The notes under the pieces are model-generated. The model ran no database searches. It worked only from the letters and a program-made list of their open reading frames with translations, and was not told the origin of the DNA. This document shows positions 34,872-43,995 of a stretch of 48,448 bases of DNA, one piece after another. The position numbers and the translations under genes are program-made. How positions within the stretch are numbered: the stretch's first letter is position 1; each line of letters starts with the position of its first letter. The stretch comes from Pirellula sp. (GTDB lineage: Bacteria; Planctomycetota; Planctomycetia; Pirellulales; Pirellulaceae). The stretch spans positions 1 through 48,448 of the forward strand of contig JAJTEK010000038.1 in NCBI GenBank assembly GCA_021299695.1, in the 5' to 3' direction.

Positions 34872-36149
34872 TTAACGTTTGACGTCTCGGATCAATGGTC
34901 CTGTGTAGACTTGGCGGGGACGCCCGATCCGAGTGTTTGGCGAGCGTTGCATTTCGACCCAGTGAGCGATCCAGCCGGGCAACCTCCCCATGGCAAACAG
35001 GACAGTGAACATCTGAACCGGGATTCCCATGGCTCGGTAGATGACACCGGAATAGAAATCGACGTTGGGGTAAAGTTTGCGTTCTACGAAGTATGGGTCG
35101 CGGAGGGCGACGGCTTCGAGTTCTTGTGCGACCTCGAAGAGCGGGTCGCTGAGGTTGAGTTTCTTCAGAAGGATATCGCTTGCGGCTTTGATGATCTTAG
35201 CGCGAGGGTCATAGTTCTTGTAGACGCGGTGACCGAAACCCATCAGCCTGAAGTTGCTGGTTTTGTCTTTTGCCATATCGACGTACTTTTTGACGTTGCC
35301 GCCGTCGTCGGCGATCTGTTTGAGCATGTTGACGCAGGCTTCGTTGGCCCCACCATGGAGTGGCCCCCATAAGGCGCAAATTCCAGCAGAAATACTTGCA
35401 AAAAGATTTGCATCCGAGGAACCAACCATGCGAACCGTAGAGGTGCTGCAGTTCTGTTCATGATCGGCATGCACGATCAAGAGCAGGTTAAGAGCTTTGA
35501 CGAAATCTGGGTCGGCGACATACTTTTCGCTGGGGACCGAGAACATCATGTGGAGAAAGTTCTCGCAGTAATTCAGCGAGTTGTGGGGATAGATAAAGGG
35601 CTGACCAAACGATTTCTTGTAGCTGTAGGCTGCGATCGTCGGTAGCTTGGCGATCAAACGATGGATCGATATCTCGACTTCTTCTGGGTCATGGGGATCC
35701 AAGGAGTCTTGGTAGAACGTTGAGAGTGCGCTGACGACGCTCGAAAGGATCGCCATGGGGTGGGCGTCGCGTGGAAACCCGTTGTAGAAAGAACGCATGT
35801 CCTCATGGAGCATGGTGTGGTGAGAGATGTCCGTTCGGAATTTCTCAAGTTGTTCCGGTGTTGGCAATTCGCCATAGATCAGCAAGTAGCTTGTTTCAAG
35901 AAAATCGCATTGCTCGGCGAGTTGCTCGATGGGGTATCCACGGTAGCGGAGAATCCCGCGATCCCCGTCGAGATACGTGATCGCGCTGGTCGTCGCGCCT
36001 GTGTTCGCGTAGCCCTCGTCGAGGGTGATGTGCCCGGTCTCTTTCAAAAGTTTCGAGATGTCGATTGCTCGGTCGTTCTCGGTACCGACGTGGATAGGCA
36101 TCGAGAGAGACTTCTCGCCGATTTTGAGGGTTGCGACTTCTTCTGACAC
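34872..36149 (-). CDS. gltA: Citrate synthase (type II)
   Basis: 425 residues from a GTG. The N-terminal beta domain (about 1-45) typical of bacterial type II enzymes is followed by the catalytic core: ILRYRGYPIEQLAEQ, HADHEQNCSTSTVRMVGS (first catalytic His region), WGPLHGGANEA (second His region), MGFGHRVYKNYDPRA, and the catalytic Asp in the C-terminal part (PNVDFYSG). The end RPRQVYTGP is the usual C-terminal signature. It condenses oxaloacetate and acetyl-CoA in the TCA cycle. It is convergent with murQ, 35 bases apart. Its upstream region contains three tandem 14-bp units. Confidence 0.97.
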   Translation of the reverse strand: MSEEVATLKIGEKSLSMPIHVGTENDRAIDISKLLKETGHITLDEGYANTGATTSAITYLDGDRGILRYRGYPIEQLAEQCDFLETSYLLIYGELPTPEQLEKFRTDISHHTMLHEDMRSFYNGFPRDAHPMAILSSVVSALSTFYQDSLDPHDPEEVEISIHRLIAKLPTIAAYSYKKSFGQPFIYPHNSLNYCENFLHMMFSVPSEKYVADPDFVKALNLLLIVHADHEQNCSTSTVRMVGSSDANLFASISAGICALWGPLHGGANEACVNMLKQIADDGGNVKKYVDMAKDKTSNFRLMGFGHRVYKNYDPRAKIIKAASDILLKKLNLSDPLFEVAQELEAVALRDPYFVERKLYPNVDFYSGVIYRAMGIPVQMFTVLFAMGRLPGWIAHWVEMQRSPNTRIGRPRQVYTGPLIRDVKR

Positions 36150-36560
36150 GGGGATTGGCTGCGGGTAGGTAGGGAGTGATCGGAATGGTCGAACGGGAAT
36201 GTTCGACTCGGCTTCGACTGGTTTTCAAGTCGCAAACAGTGTAGCCTTACTGAAAGCTTGCGACAATCCAGGAGGGTCTTTTCGCCGTGATCTTTTCGCG
36301 GTGATATTTTCGCGGGGATCTGCTCAGATTTTGTGCAAATCTTTTGCCGTGGTGCTGGTTTGCAAGCCCCTGTTTGGTTTTTCTATTTGGCTAGCCTTGG
36401 ATTGGATAATGAACGAAGAACTCAAGGAAATCGCGATTCGGCTGCGGATCGGCAACTCGATAGGTTCATCGATGAGCAAATCCTCAATGGAAAACCGATC
36501 GAGGAGTGGATCTTTGCCAGAAACCCGATCGGTTGAAAATTTTTAGGAGTTCTCGAGGAA
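36150..36560. other. Intergenic region upstream of citrate synthase
   Basis: 411 bases between gltA (leftward) and the stop of the DUF1501 gene. It should hold the gltA promoter. Apart from the 14-bp tandem triplet, a short frame near 36410-36540 has some coding look in two different frames (ELKEIAIRL in one, LDRFIDEQILNGKPIEEW in another), which might be a frameshifted small gene; support is too thin to call it. Confidence 0.5.
36277..36318. repeat. Three tandem 14-bp units upstream of gltA
   Basis: Units TCTTTTCGCCGTGA (36277-36290), TCTTTTCGCGGTGA (36291-36304) and TATTTTCGCGGGGA (36305-36318) follow each other without spacers and differ at one to three positions. They end about 128 bases upstream of the gltA start. 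They could be binding sites for a regulator or a simple tandem duplication. Confidence 0.8.
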
Positions 36561-38048
36561 TCAAGCTGGGGATTTCGCCAGCGGTTGCTTGAGGATGCCT
36601 TCGACGATTTTGCCGGGTTGTCCGTCGAGCAAGGTACCGATTCCTCCTGGACGCACGAAGGCTAGTTTGGACGGTTCCAAGCCAAATAGATGCATGACCG
36701 TCGCATGGTAATCGTAGTGATGGACGATGTCGGTGACGGCTTGATAACCGAAATCGTCGGTCTGGCCGTAGACCGTCCCTTGTCGGATTCCGCCTCCGGC
36801 CAACCACGTGCTAAAGCCATACGTATTGTGGTCCCGACCGATACTCTTTTCGTTTTGAACGACGGGCAATCGTCCCATCTCCCCACCCCAGTGGACCAGC
36901 GTCGAATCGAGCAATCCTCGTTGCTTGAGATCCTTGACCAAAGCTGCCGAGGGTTGATCGGTTTTCTTGCAAGCTCCAGGCAAGGCGTCTTTGATATTGC
37001 CGTGGTGGTCCCATTGCTGGGTCGACGTATAGATCTGAACGAAACGGACTCCTCGTTCGACGAGTCGTCGGGCGATCAAGCATCTGGTTCCGTACTCCCG
37101 GGTGGCATCTTGATCAAGCCCATAGAGCTTATGGGTCTCTTGGGTTTCCTTGCTGATATCCAATGCGTCGCGGGCAGCGGTTTGCATTGCTTCGGCGAGT
37201 TCATAACTGGACATACGCGCTTGCAAGTCGTTTTCGTAAGCTCTAGAAGCGAGGTGCTCGGCGTTGAGTTCCTTGAGCAAATCCAGATAGGCTCGTTGGG
37301 GTCTACCCGCCAGATGCGGGGGAGGGTTTAAGTTCAAGATGCGGGGTTCTTGAGGCCGGATCACGGTTCCTTGGTAGAGCGACGGCAACCATCCGTTTGA
37401 CCAGCAATCGGTACCTAGAACGGGCAATCCACCCGGATCGGTCAGCACGACGAAGGCGGGTAGTTGTTGGCTCTCGGTTCCCAGTCCGTAGGTGATCCAT
37501 GAGCCCAACACCGGTCGTCCTTCGGTCACGCGGCCGTGGTGCAACGCGTAGATCGATTGCCCGTGATTGTTCACGCCGGTGTTCATGGAACGTATGAGAG
37601 TGATGTCATCGGCGATCGAACCTAAATGGGGGACCAGCTCGCTGAGTTCCATACCGCATTGGCCATAGCGTTCCCATTTCCAGGGCCCAGACCAAATTTT
37701 TGCGGACGATTCGGCGGCGTTGTCGTATTTGAGATCTCCTGTGTATTTTTCTCCGTTTCGCTTTTCGACTTCGATCTTACGGTCGAAAAGATCGATATGC
37801 GATGGTCCTCCTTGCATGAACATCGAGATCATGGCTTTGGTTTGTGGGACCAGATGGGGTTGTTTGGGCTTGAGATCGTATTGGATCGGCTCGAGGGCTG
37901 GTTTTGGAGGTTCTCCAGCGGCTTGTTGTGCTGCGAGTCCGGCGATGCATAGGGTTGCTCCTGCGATCCCCTGCTGTGCCAGAAAGTGTCGCCTAGAGGA
38001 ACGCTCAGAGACACATCGCTGCGATTCGAATTGGTTTTCGTTGTTCAT
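36561..38048 (-). CDS. DUF1501 family protein with Tat signal
   Basis: 495 residues from the ATG at 38048; the longer upstream frame has no conserved content and overlaps the preceding gene. The N-terminus has a twin-arginine signal (SSRRHFLAQQGIAGATLCIAGLA). The mature part is the sulfatase-like/alkaline-phosphatase-like DUF1501 fold: MISMFMQGGPSHIDLFDRK, ITLIRSMNTGVNNHGQ, LGSWITYGLGTES, VHWGGEMGRLP, GRDHNTYGFSTWLAGGG and YDYHATVMHLFGL. DUF1501 genes in planctomycetes almost always come directly after a PSCyt1/DUF1549/DUF1553 gene, as here (50 bases apart). Biochemical activity is not established. Confidence 0.93.
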   Translation of the reverse strand: MNNENQFESQRCVSERSSRRHFLAQQGIAGATLCIAGLAAQQAAGEPPKPALEPIQYDLKPKQPHLVPQTKAMISMFMQGGPSHIDLFDRKIEVEKRNGEKYTGDLKYDNAAESSAKIWSGPWKWERYGQCGMELSELVPHLGSIADDITLIRSMNTGVNNHGQSIYALHHGRVTEGRPVLGSWITYGLGTESQQLPAFVVLTDPGGLPVLGTDCWSNGWLPSLYQGTVIRPQEPRILNLNPPPHLAGRPQRAYLDLLKELNAEHLASRAYENDLQARMSSYELAEAMQTAARDALDISKETQETHKLYGLDQDATREYGTRCLIARRLVERGVRFVQIYTSTQQWDHHGNIKDALPGACKKTDQPSAALVKDLKQRGLLDSTLVHWGGEMGRLPVVQNEKSIGRDHNTYGFSTWLAGGGIRQGTVYGQTDDFGYQAVTDIVHHYDYHATVMHLFGLEPSKLAFVRPGGIGTLLDGQPGKIVEGILKQPLAKSPA

Positions 38049-38098
38049 GCTGGTTCCGAGGCGATGGGGGGATTGCGATTTGCTGTCAGGTCGGTTGG

Positions 38099-40759
38099 CT
38101 AGTCGACATACAAGAAGTTGTTCGACGAGAGCAAAGCTTGGCATAGCAGCGCTAAGGCTTGTTGGTTGGCTTTAGCCGGTTCGAGCGCTCCGGCGTTGGG
38201 AGCCGTTGGCTGTTCGGGATTTGGCTGTGCGAGAACCGCTCGCTGTTCGACGAGCCACTGGGTCGTTCTGGTTCGCTGTGTTTCGCTCGGATCGACTCCG
38301 AAAGCCAACTGCCAAGCCCGTTGGACTTGGGCCATCGGATCCTCGCCAGCCTCCCGGAGCACGCGATTGGAAAAGTGCTCGCAGATGCGGATGACCGAAC
38401 TGTTGTTCATGAGCATCAGCGATTGGGTTGCAACGGTCGATTGGGAACGGCGATCGCAATTCGGCGCGGTTCCTGCCGGATCGAACGGTTCGATGACCCC
38501 AAGGGGCATCGAACGACGAATTTGTACATAGACACTGCGTCGGTAGGAGTCGGCGACTTCTTCGTGTTTGGCGACCAAGATACCGTTGCCATCGCGAGTG
38601 GCTTTGCCGATGATTGTCTGACCGACTTCGTCGGGGTTGACGGTGCTAGGTGGACCGTACATCCGCAGCGTGAGTATTCCAGCGGTGGCCAGCATCGTAT
38701 CTCGAAGCGATTCGGTTTGAAGTCGTCGCACATTCATTCTCCCCAACCAGATGTTTTGCGAATCGTTGTCGGGATCCTGGGCAATTCGACCCGAGGAGCG
38801 GCGGTAGGTATCGCTTAAAAGGACTTCTCGAGAGATGCGTTTGCGGCTCCAACCCGTTTGAACGAACTCGTTGGCCATCCAGTCCAGGAGTTCTGGATGG
38901 GTGGGACGTTCGCCCAGGAGGCCTAGGTCCCCCGGGTTCGATGCGATCGCTCGGCCGAAATGATGCATCCACATTCGATTCACATAGGATCGAGTCAGCA
39001 GCGGGTGGACTCCTTGGGTCAGCATCTTGGCAAACTGCAACCGACGTCCTGAGGTTGCGACGTTAGGATCGTCGGGAATCAGTTTGTCGTGCTCGGCGAG
39101 GATACTCAATCCGCCGGGGGAGACAGGGACTTTAGGCTGCTGAAAATCACCGCGGCTGAAAAGGAACGTGGTGGGGATTTGATTCGGGACTTCCGAGAAG
39201 CTAGCGACAAAGACCTCGGCGGGCCGCTTGGTCTTGATCTCGGCTTGTTGGGTTTCGTATTGCTTGTTGAACTCGTTGATTCGCGCGCCGTCGTATAGGA
39301 TGGCACTGCCTCGGTCGACGTTCAAGCTCGGGTAATCGCGCATCAGTTTTTGTTGGTCTTCGGTCCGTTTATCGGCGGCCGTCGAGCGTGATGTGCGAGC
39401 CGCCTGGCGTAAGTCCTCGGGAAGTTTCATCACTTCCTGGTCGAAAATCTCGTCGACGATTCGGTCGAGTTCGATGAGCCGTTTGGCTTCGAGTTCCGAA
39501 AGCTCTTTGTCGACCTCGGAGGCTTTTTGTCTTTGTTCTGCATCCCAGAGGTTCACGAGCCGGGAGTTTTTGTCTCGCCAATTTTTCCAATCCAAACCGG
39601 GCTCGATCAACGCTCGGATGCGGTAGTAGTCCCGTTGCGAGATCGGGTCGTAGCGATGGTCATGGCACTGGGCGCAGCCGACGGTCAGTCCGAGGAAAGA
39701 GCTCGATAGGATCTTGATCGTCTCGGCGATCACATCGTTTCGAGCGATGTTCGCCTCGACTCCTTGATGTCCTGTACCGTCGGGTGCGTTTCTGAGGAAA
39801 CCTGTGGCCGCTAGGAGTCGCTGCTGATCGGGGGCAAGGATTTCCCAAGGTTGTGGGACGAGTTCATCGCCGGCTAGCTGTTCGATGACGAATTGATCGT
39901 AGGGAACGTCGGCATTGATGCTCGAGAGGACATAGTCTCGATATTGCCAAGCCCAAGGGCGTTCCGTGTCCTGTTCGCTGTAGCCGTCGCTGTCGGCATA
40001 CCCAGCGACATCGAGCCAATGCCTTCCCCAATGCTCCCCGTAGCGTGGGTCAGCAAGGAGCCGATCGACGGTCCGTTCGTAAGCATCGGGGCGGGAGTCC
40101 TCGACGAATGCTTGAATCTCCTCTTGGGTTGGGGGAAGTCCGAGCAGATCTACCGATAGTCTTCGAATGCGCGTGACGCGATCGGCAACCGGGGCAATTG
40201 GAAGCTGTTTCTCTAGGAGCTTAGCGGTAACAAACGCATCGATCGGAGAGTTCATCGCGTAAGCGTTGTCTTGAGCTACCTTGGGCACCGGGCCCGAGGC
40301 GACGGGTTGGAACAACCAGAAGTTCCGTTCTTCCTCGGACCAATCCTCTAGGGTTGGAGTTTGCGGTTCGGGCCGTTTGGTCAGTGCTCCTGATTGGATC
40401 CATCGCCTGAGAATCTGCTTCTGCGTATCGGGAATGGTCTTTCCGCCAGGAGGCATTTGACCATCTTGAACACGTTGGATCAGCAGGCTCGCATCGGCGT
40501 TTCCTGGCACGATCGCCGCGCCTGAATCACCACCTTTTTCGAGCAGATGCACAAGCCGTAAGTCCAATCCTCCCTCGCGATGCTCCTGTTCACCGTGGCA
40601 ATGGAAGCAATGGGCTTTGAGGATTGGGCGAACCTGGGTTTCAAAGTGGATCGGAGCCTCAGAGGTAGCCTCTTGGGAATTCGCATTCGGCAAGGGAGCG
40701 GTTGCACAAGCCAGAAGGCTTAGCAAGCAAAAAGCCAGCATCGATCGGATCGGCGGCAT
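38099..40759 (-). CDS. Planctomycete cytochrome c-type protein, PSCyt1-DUF1549-DUF1553
   Basis: 886 residues from the ATG at 40759, which starts a signal peptide (MPPIRSMLAFCLLSLLACATA); a GTG at 40840 would add 27 residues before it. Residues about 40-110 are the PSCyt1 heme-binding domain with one CxxCH (CFHCH). About 150-370 is DUF1549 (RIRRLSVDLLGLPPT, DRLLADPRYGEHWGRHWLDVAGYADSDGY, CAQCHDHRYDPISQRDYY, which carries a second CxxCH). A helical linker leads to DUF1553 (about 540-820: RSYVNRMWMHHFGRAI, LLDWMANEFVQTGW, DTYRRSS, LMLMNNSSV). Two heme c sites suggest an electron-transfer role outside the cytoplasm, paired with the DUF1501 partner. Role not established. Confidence 0.93.
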   Translation of the reverse strand: MPPIRSMLAFCLLSLLACATAPLPNANSQEATSEAPIHFETQVRPILKAHCFHCHGEQEHREGGLDLRLVHLLEKGGDSGAAIVPGNADASLLIQRVQDGQMPPGGKTIPDTQKQILRRWIQSGALTKRPEPQTPTLEDWSEEERNFWLFQPVASGPVPKVAQDNAYAMNSPIDAFVTAKLLEKQLPIAPVADRVTRIRRLSVDLLGLPPTQEEIQAFVEDSRPDAYERTVDRLLADPRYGEHWGRHWLDVAGYADSDGYSEQDTERPWAWQYRDYVLSSINADVPYDQFVIEQLAGDELVPQPWEILAPDQQRLLAATGFLRNAPDGTGHQGVEANIARNDVIAETIKILSSSFLGLTVGCAQCHDHRYDPISQRDYYRIRALIEPGLDWKNWRDKNSRLVNLWDAEQRQKASEVDKELSELEAKRLIELDRIVDEIFDQEVMKLPEDLRQAARTSRSTAADKRTEDQQKLMRDYPSLNVDRGSAILYDGARINEFNKQYETQQAEIKTKRPAEVFVASFSEVPNQIPTTFLFSRGDFQQPKVPVSPGGLSILAEHDKLIPDDPNVATSGRRLQFAKMLTQGVHPLLTRSYVNRMWMHHFGRAIASNPGDLGLLGERPTHPELLDWMANEFVQTGWSRKRISREVLLSDTYRRSSGRIAQDPDNDSQNIWLGRMNVRRLQTESLRDTMLATAGILTLRMYGPPSTVNPDEVGQTIIGKATRDGNGILVAKHEEVADSYRRSVYVQIRRSMPLGVIEPFDPAGTAPNCDRRSQSTVATQSLMLMNNSSVIRICEHFSNRVLREAGEDPMAQVQRAWQLAFGVDPSETQRTRTTQWLVEQRAVLAQPNPEQPTAPNAGALEPAKANQQALALLCQALLSSNNFLYVD

Positions 40760-40916
40760 GATGAATCGCAAGGAGGGAGGGGGGACACAGCGGAGGGATC
40801 GGACATGTGCAATTGTAGCATGAATTTGGATGGACTGCACGGAACTACAGGCAACTCAGCGACTCTAAACGTCCATTCGAAACCCGTTGTTCTATCGTGG
40901 GTGGGAGTCTCCTCGG

Positions 40917-43900
40917 TTGACACAGACACAAAACACTACCAATGCCGTCCTTGTTCCTGGAGTCTTGATCGGTTGCTTGGATGAGGCCGGATTGGTCCAT
41001 CGCAATCTCTGGCTCGCGAATTTTACCGATGTTTCACTCCGAGGTTCGCGTTCGGAACAATGGCTGGTCGTTTCATCCAAGGAAGTATCGGTCTTGGCCA
41101 TCGAGCCGGAGCCCGTGGAAACAGCCATCCAGGGAGCTGCTGGAAAGGGAGCTACTTGCGCGGTCCTTTTGCGGAGCGTTCCGTGGACGGACATCAAGTC
41201 GGTCAGGACCCAATCGGGCGTCGGTAGCGGAACGCTTCAAGTGCGAGTTGGGGACGATTGGATCGACTGGGTAAGGTTCTCGAACGCTTATGCGACGCGG
41301 TTCCACAAGATTTCTCGTCTGATGGAAAAGATGCGCGAGTTTCCAGAGACTTGGTCGGAGGATGTTTACGCCGAGTCCCATGACCCCCATTCGAGCGGTC
41401 AGAGTTTCGATGCGCCCGAATGTCCTAAATGCGCCTTGTATCTGAGCAGCAAAGAAGAGAGTTGTCCTCGATGCATGCAAAAGGGGCAAATCCTTCGACG
41501 GGTTCATCAATTGCTCCACCCGTATCGACGCGGAGCGATCCTGTTGTGCCTATTGACGATTGCTGGGGTGATCGCGGAGTTGATCCCACCGAAACTCCAG
41601 CAGTACATGATCGACCATGTATTGACGGGCAAAGATGAGTCAGGAGATCCACGTCAGGTCGACTTTAAAACGGCCCTACTGTTGATTGTTCTCGCATTGG
41701 CAGCCTCTCGGGTCTTGCTGTCGTTTGTCGCGGTTTTCAAGGGTAAATTAGCGACCCTGATCGGGACTGGATTGACCCGAACGCTGCGTGCCGAGATGGT
41801 TCGTAAGTTGCAGAGTTTGGCCGTCGTGTATTACGACCGCCATCAGGTCGGTTCGATGCTTGGCCGAGTCGCGCATGACAGCGAAGCGATGCATGGACTG
41901 ATGTACCAGATCACAGGAGGGTTCTTGCTCCAGATCGCCCAGCTTATTGGGGTCGGAGCGATGCTGGTGTGGATCAATCCTAAGCTCGCGTTATTCACAT
42001 TGATTCCCGTCCCGTTGGTCATCTTGGGGACCTCTATTTTCTGGCGGAAGGTCTATCCTCGTTACTACCGTCTCTGGGATGCATCCTCCAAGCAGATAAC
42101 CGTCTTGAGCGGAATGCTTACCGGGATACGGGTCGTAAAGGCTTTTTCTCAGGAGGATCGAGAGTACGAGCGATTTTCTAAAACCAGCGAACAACTTCGA
42201 GACTGGCGTCTGTGGGTCGAGAACGCCAACGCGTGGTACTCTGCGGCCATGTCGATCGTCTTTAGTCTTGGAGGGCTGATCGTTTGGTATGTCGGAGGTC
42301 GGGACGTGATCGGCAACTCGATGAGCCTCGGGGAACTCATCGCCTTCTTGGCCTACTTGGGCATGTTCTATGCACCGTTGAGCGCCTTGTCGAACTTCAC
42401 CTCCTGGTTGACCAGTTTTCTCACCGGTAGCAAACGGGTTCTGGAGTTGCTCGATACTCCACTGACGGTCCTAGAGCCAAGCCGTCCGGTCGCTTGGGAA
42501 AACGTCCAAGGTGAGATCCGGTTCGAGGAGGTGACGTTTGGGTACGATCGCAACCAGCCGGTTTTGAAGAATATCAGTTTTGATGTCAAAGCCGGTGAGA
42601 TGGTGGGTATTGTCGGGCGATCTGGATCTGGCAAATCGACGATGGTCAATCTGCTGGGGAGATTCTACGATGTTCAGGAAGGTCGAATCTCGGTCGATGG
42701 AATTGATCTTCGGGACCTATCGAGTCAACAACTTCGAGAACGCTTGGGGATCGTTTTCCAAGAGTCTTACATGTTCCGTGGAACGATTTGGAGAAATCTG
42801 AGCTTTGGCAAACCTATGGCAAGTCTCGAGCAGGGCTTGGAGGCAGCCAAGGCAGCCGGTGCGCACGATTTTATCTGCCGGCAACAACTCGGCTATGAAA
42901 CGCTGCTAGGTGAGAATGGTTCAGGATTGTCTGGAGGTGAAAAGCAACGACTCTCGATTGCAAGAACCCTGCTATATGATCCGAAGATTCTTGTGCTCGA
43001 CGAGGCGACGAGCAATATCGACGCCGAGGCCGAAAAGAGCATTCAGGAGGCTCTCAAAGTGCTCATACGTGGACGCACGACCTTGGCTATCGCGCACCGA
43101 CTCTCGACGCTTCGCAACGCCGACCGGATTCTGGTGTTCGACCAAGGTCGATTGATCGAGCAAGGATCGCACGCGGAACTTTTGGCGCTGGATGGAACCT
43201 ATGCAAGGCTGGTACGAATTCAAACCTCGGTCAGCAAAAATCCAGACGTTGACAAATTGATCCATACGGCAGCCGAGTTGGAGAAGACGCAGAAAGCCGC
43301 GGCAGCCTCGGGCTCCGACCGCTCGAGCGTTTCGGTTCTAGATCCTCCCAATCCAAAATCTCGCAAAAGCGATTCGGAAACTCTCGAGGCGACTGACGAC
43401 GTCGACAATCTCGATGAAAACTCTGATGAAAAACCGATGGATTCCGATCCGGAGAGCACCCCAGCGCCGGCGATCGTATGGTTGGATGACTCTCGCTGCG
43501 ATTTGCGCCGAGGTACGCACGATCGGATCGAGCTTTGGATCGATGGGAAATTGCATGCCGCCTCGGTGTTCATCGTGAAGACTTTCCCGTCGAAATATCC
43601 AGCCGGTTACCTAAGTGTTCGGAGTTGGAAGGAGAACGGGGAAGAGTACGAGTGCGGGATGATCCGGGATCTGGCCCAATGGCGCAGCTCGAACCGAACG
43701 CTCATCGAGGAAATGATCGAACGACGCTATTTGATGCGGCGGATCCTGCGAGTGCGAAAAAATCAGTTAGAATCTGGATACCTCACGATGGATGTTGAGA
43801 CCGACCGAGGACCATGCACACTGACCATGCGTTGGACCCAAAGTCAGGCTCTCGAATACAGCGAGAATGGCAAGCTGCTTATCGATACGTGCGAAAATCG

Positions 43901-43973
43901 CTATGTTGTCGAGGACATCGATGCTTTACCCGCAGAGGATCGCGAGCGATTCCTTCAATTCATTTACTGGTAG
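40917..43973 (+). CDS. ABC exporter with zinc ribbon, fused to DUF1854
   Basis: 1018 residues from a TTG at 40917 preceded by GGGAG nine bases upstream; a TTG at 40887 in the same frame is the alternative. Residues 1-165 are a soluble domain I do not recognise. A two-CxxC zinc ribbon (CPKC, CPRC) lies at about 169-187. Six membrane helices (about 205-500) and a complete nucleotide-binding domain follow: Walker A GRSGSGKST near 570, LSGGEKQR near 670, Walker B ILVLDEATSNID and His in IAHRLST. An acidic, disordered linker (about 770-850) leads to a C-terminal DUF1854 domain (WLDDSRCDLRRG, FPSKYPAGYLSVR, RFLQFIYW). I recall separate DUF1854 and ABC genes near cyanophycin synthetase in other bacteria; here they are one chain. 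No cyanophycin gene is in the window. Substrate unknown. Confidence 0.9.
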   Translation: MTQTQNTTNAVLVPGVLIGCLDEAGLVHRNLWLANFTDVSLRGSRSEQWLVVSSKEVSVLAIEPEPVETAIQGAAGKGATCAVLLRSVPWTDIKSVRTQSGVGSGTLQVRVGDDWIDWVRFSNAYATRFHKISRLMEKMREFPETWSEDVYAESHDPHSSGQSFDAPECPKCALYLSSKEESCPRCMQKGQILRRVHQLLHPYRRGAILLCLLTIAGVIAELIPPKLQQYMIDHVLTGKDESGDPRQVDFKTALLLIVLALAASRVLLSFVAVFKGKLATLIGTGLTRTLRAEMVRKLQSLAVVYYDRHQVGSMLGRVAHDSEAMHGLMYQITGGFLLQIAQLIGVGAMLVWINPKLALFTLIPVPLVILGTSIFWRKVYPRYYRLWDASSKQITVLSGMLTGIRVVKAFSQEDREYERFSKTSEQLRDWRLWVENANAWYSAAMSIVFSLGGLIVWYVGGRDVIGNSMSLGELIAFLAYLGMFYAPLSALSNFTSWLTSFLTGSKRVLELLDTPLTVLEPSRPVAWENVQGEIRFEEVTFGYDRNQPVLKNISFDVKAGEMVGIVGRSGSGKSTMVNLLGRFYDVQEGRISVDGIDLRDLSSQQLRERLGIVFQESYMFRGTIWRNLSFGKPMASLEQGLEAAKAAGAHDFICRQQLGYETLLGENGSGLSGGEKQRLSIARTLLYDPKILVLDEATSNIDAEAEKSIQEALKVLIRGRTTLAIAHRLSTLRNADRILVFDQGRLIEQGSHAELLALDGTYARLVRIQTSVSKNPDVDKLIHTAAELEKTQKAAAASGSDRSSVSVLDPPNPKSRKSDSETLEATDDVDNLDENSDEKPMDSDPESTPAPAIVWLDDSRCDLRRGTHDRIELWIDGKLHAASVFIVKTFPSKYPAGYLSVRSWKENGEEYECGMIRDLAQWRSSNRTLIEEMIERRYLMRRILRVRKNQLESGYLTMDVETDRGPCTLTMRWTQSQALEYSENGKLLIDTCENRYVVEDIDALPAEDRERFLQFIYW

Positions 43974-43995
43974 TGCCGATCAAGGATTTTTTCTC

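Noticed and set aside
36199-36546. 115-codon plus-strand frame upstream of gltA
   Set aside because: Composition is not protein-like over its first two thirds and the more plausible peptide lies in a different frame; no ribosome site.
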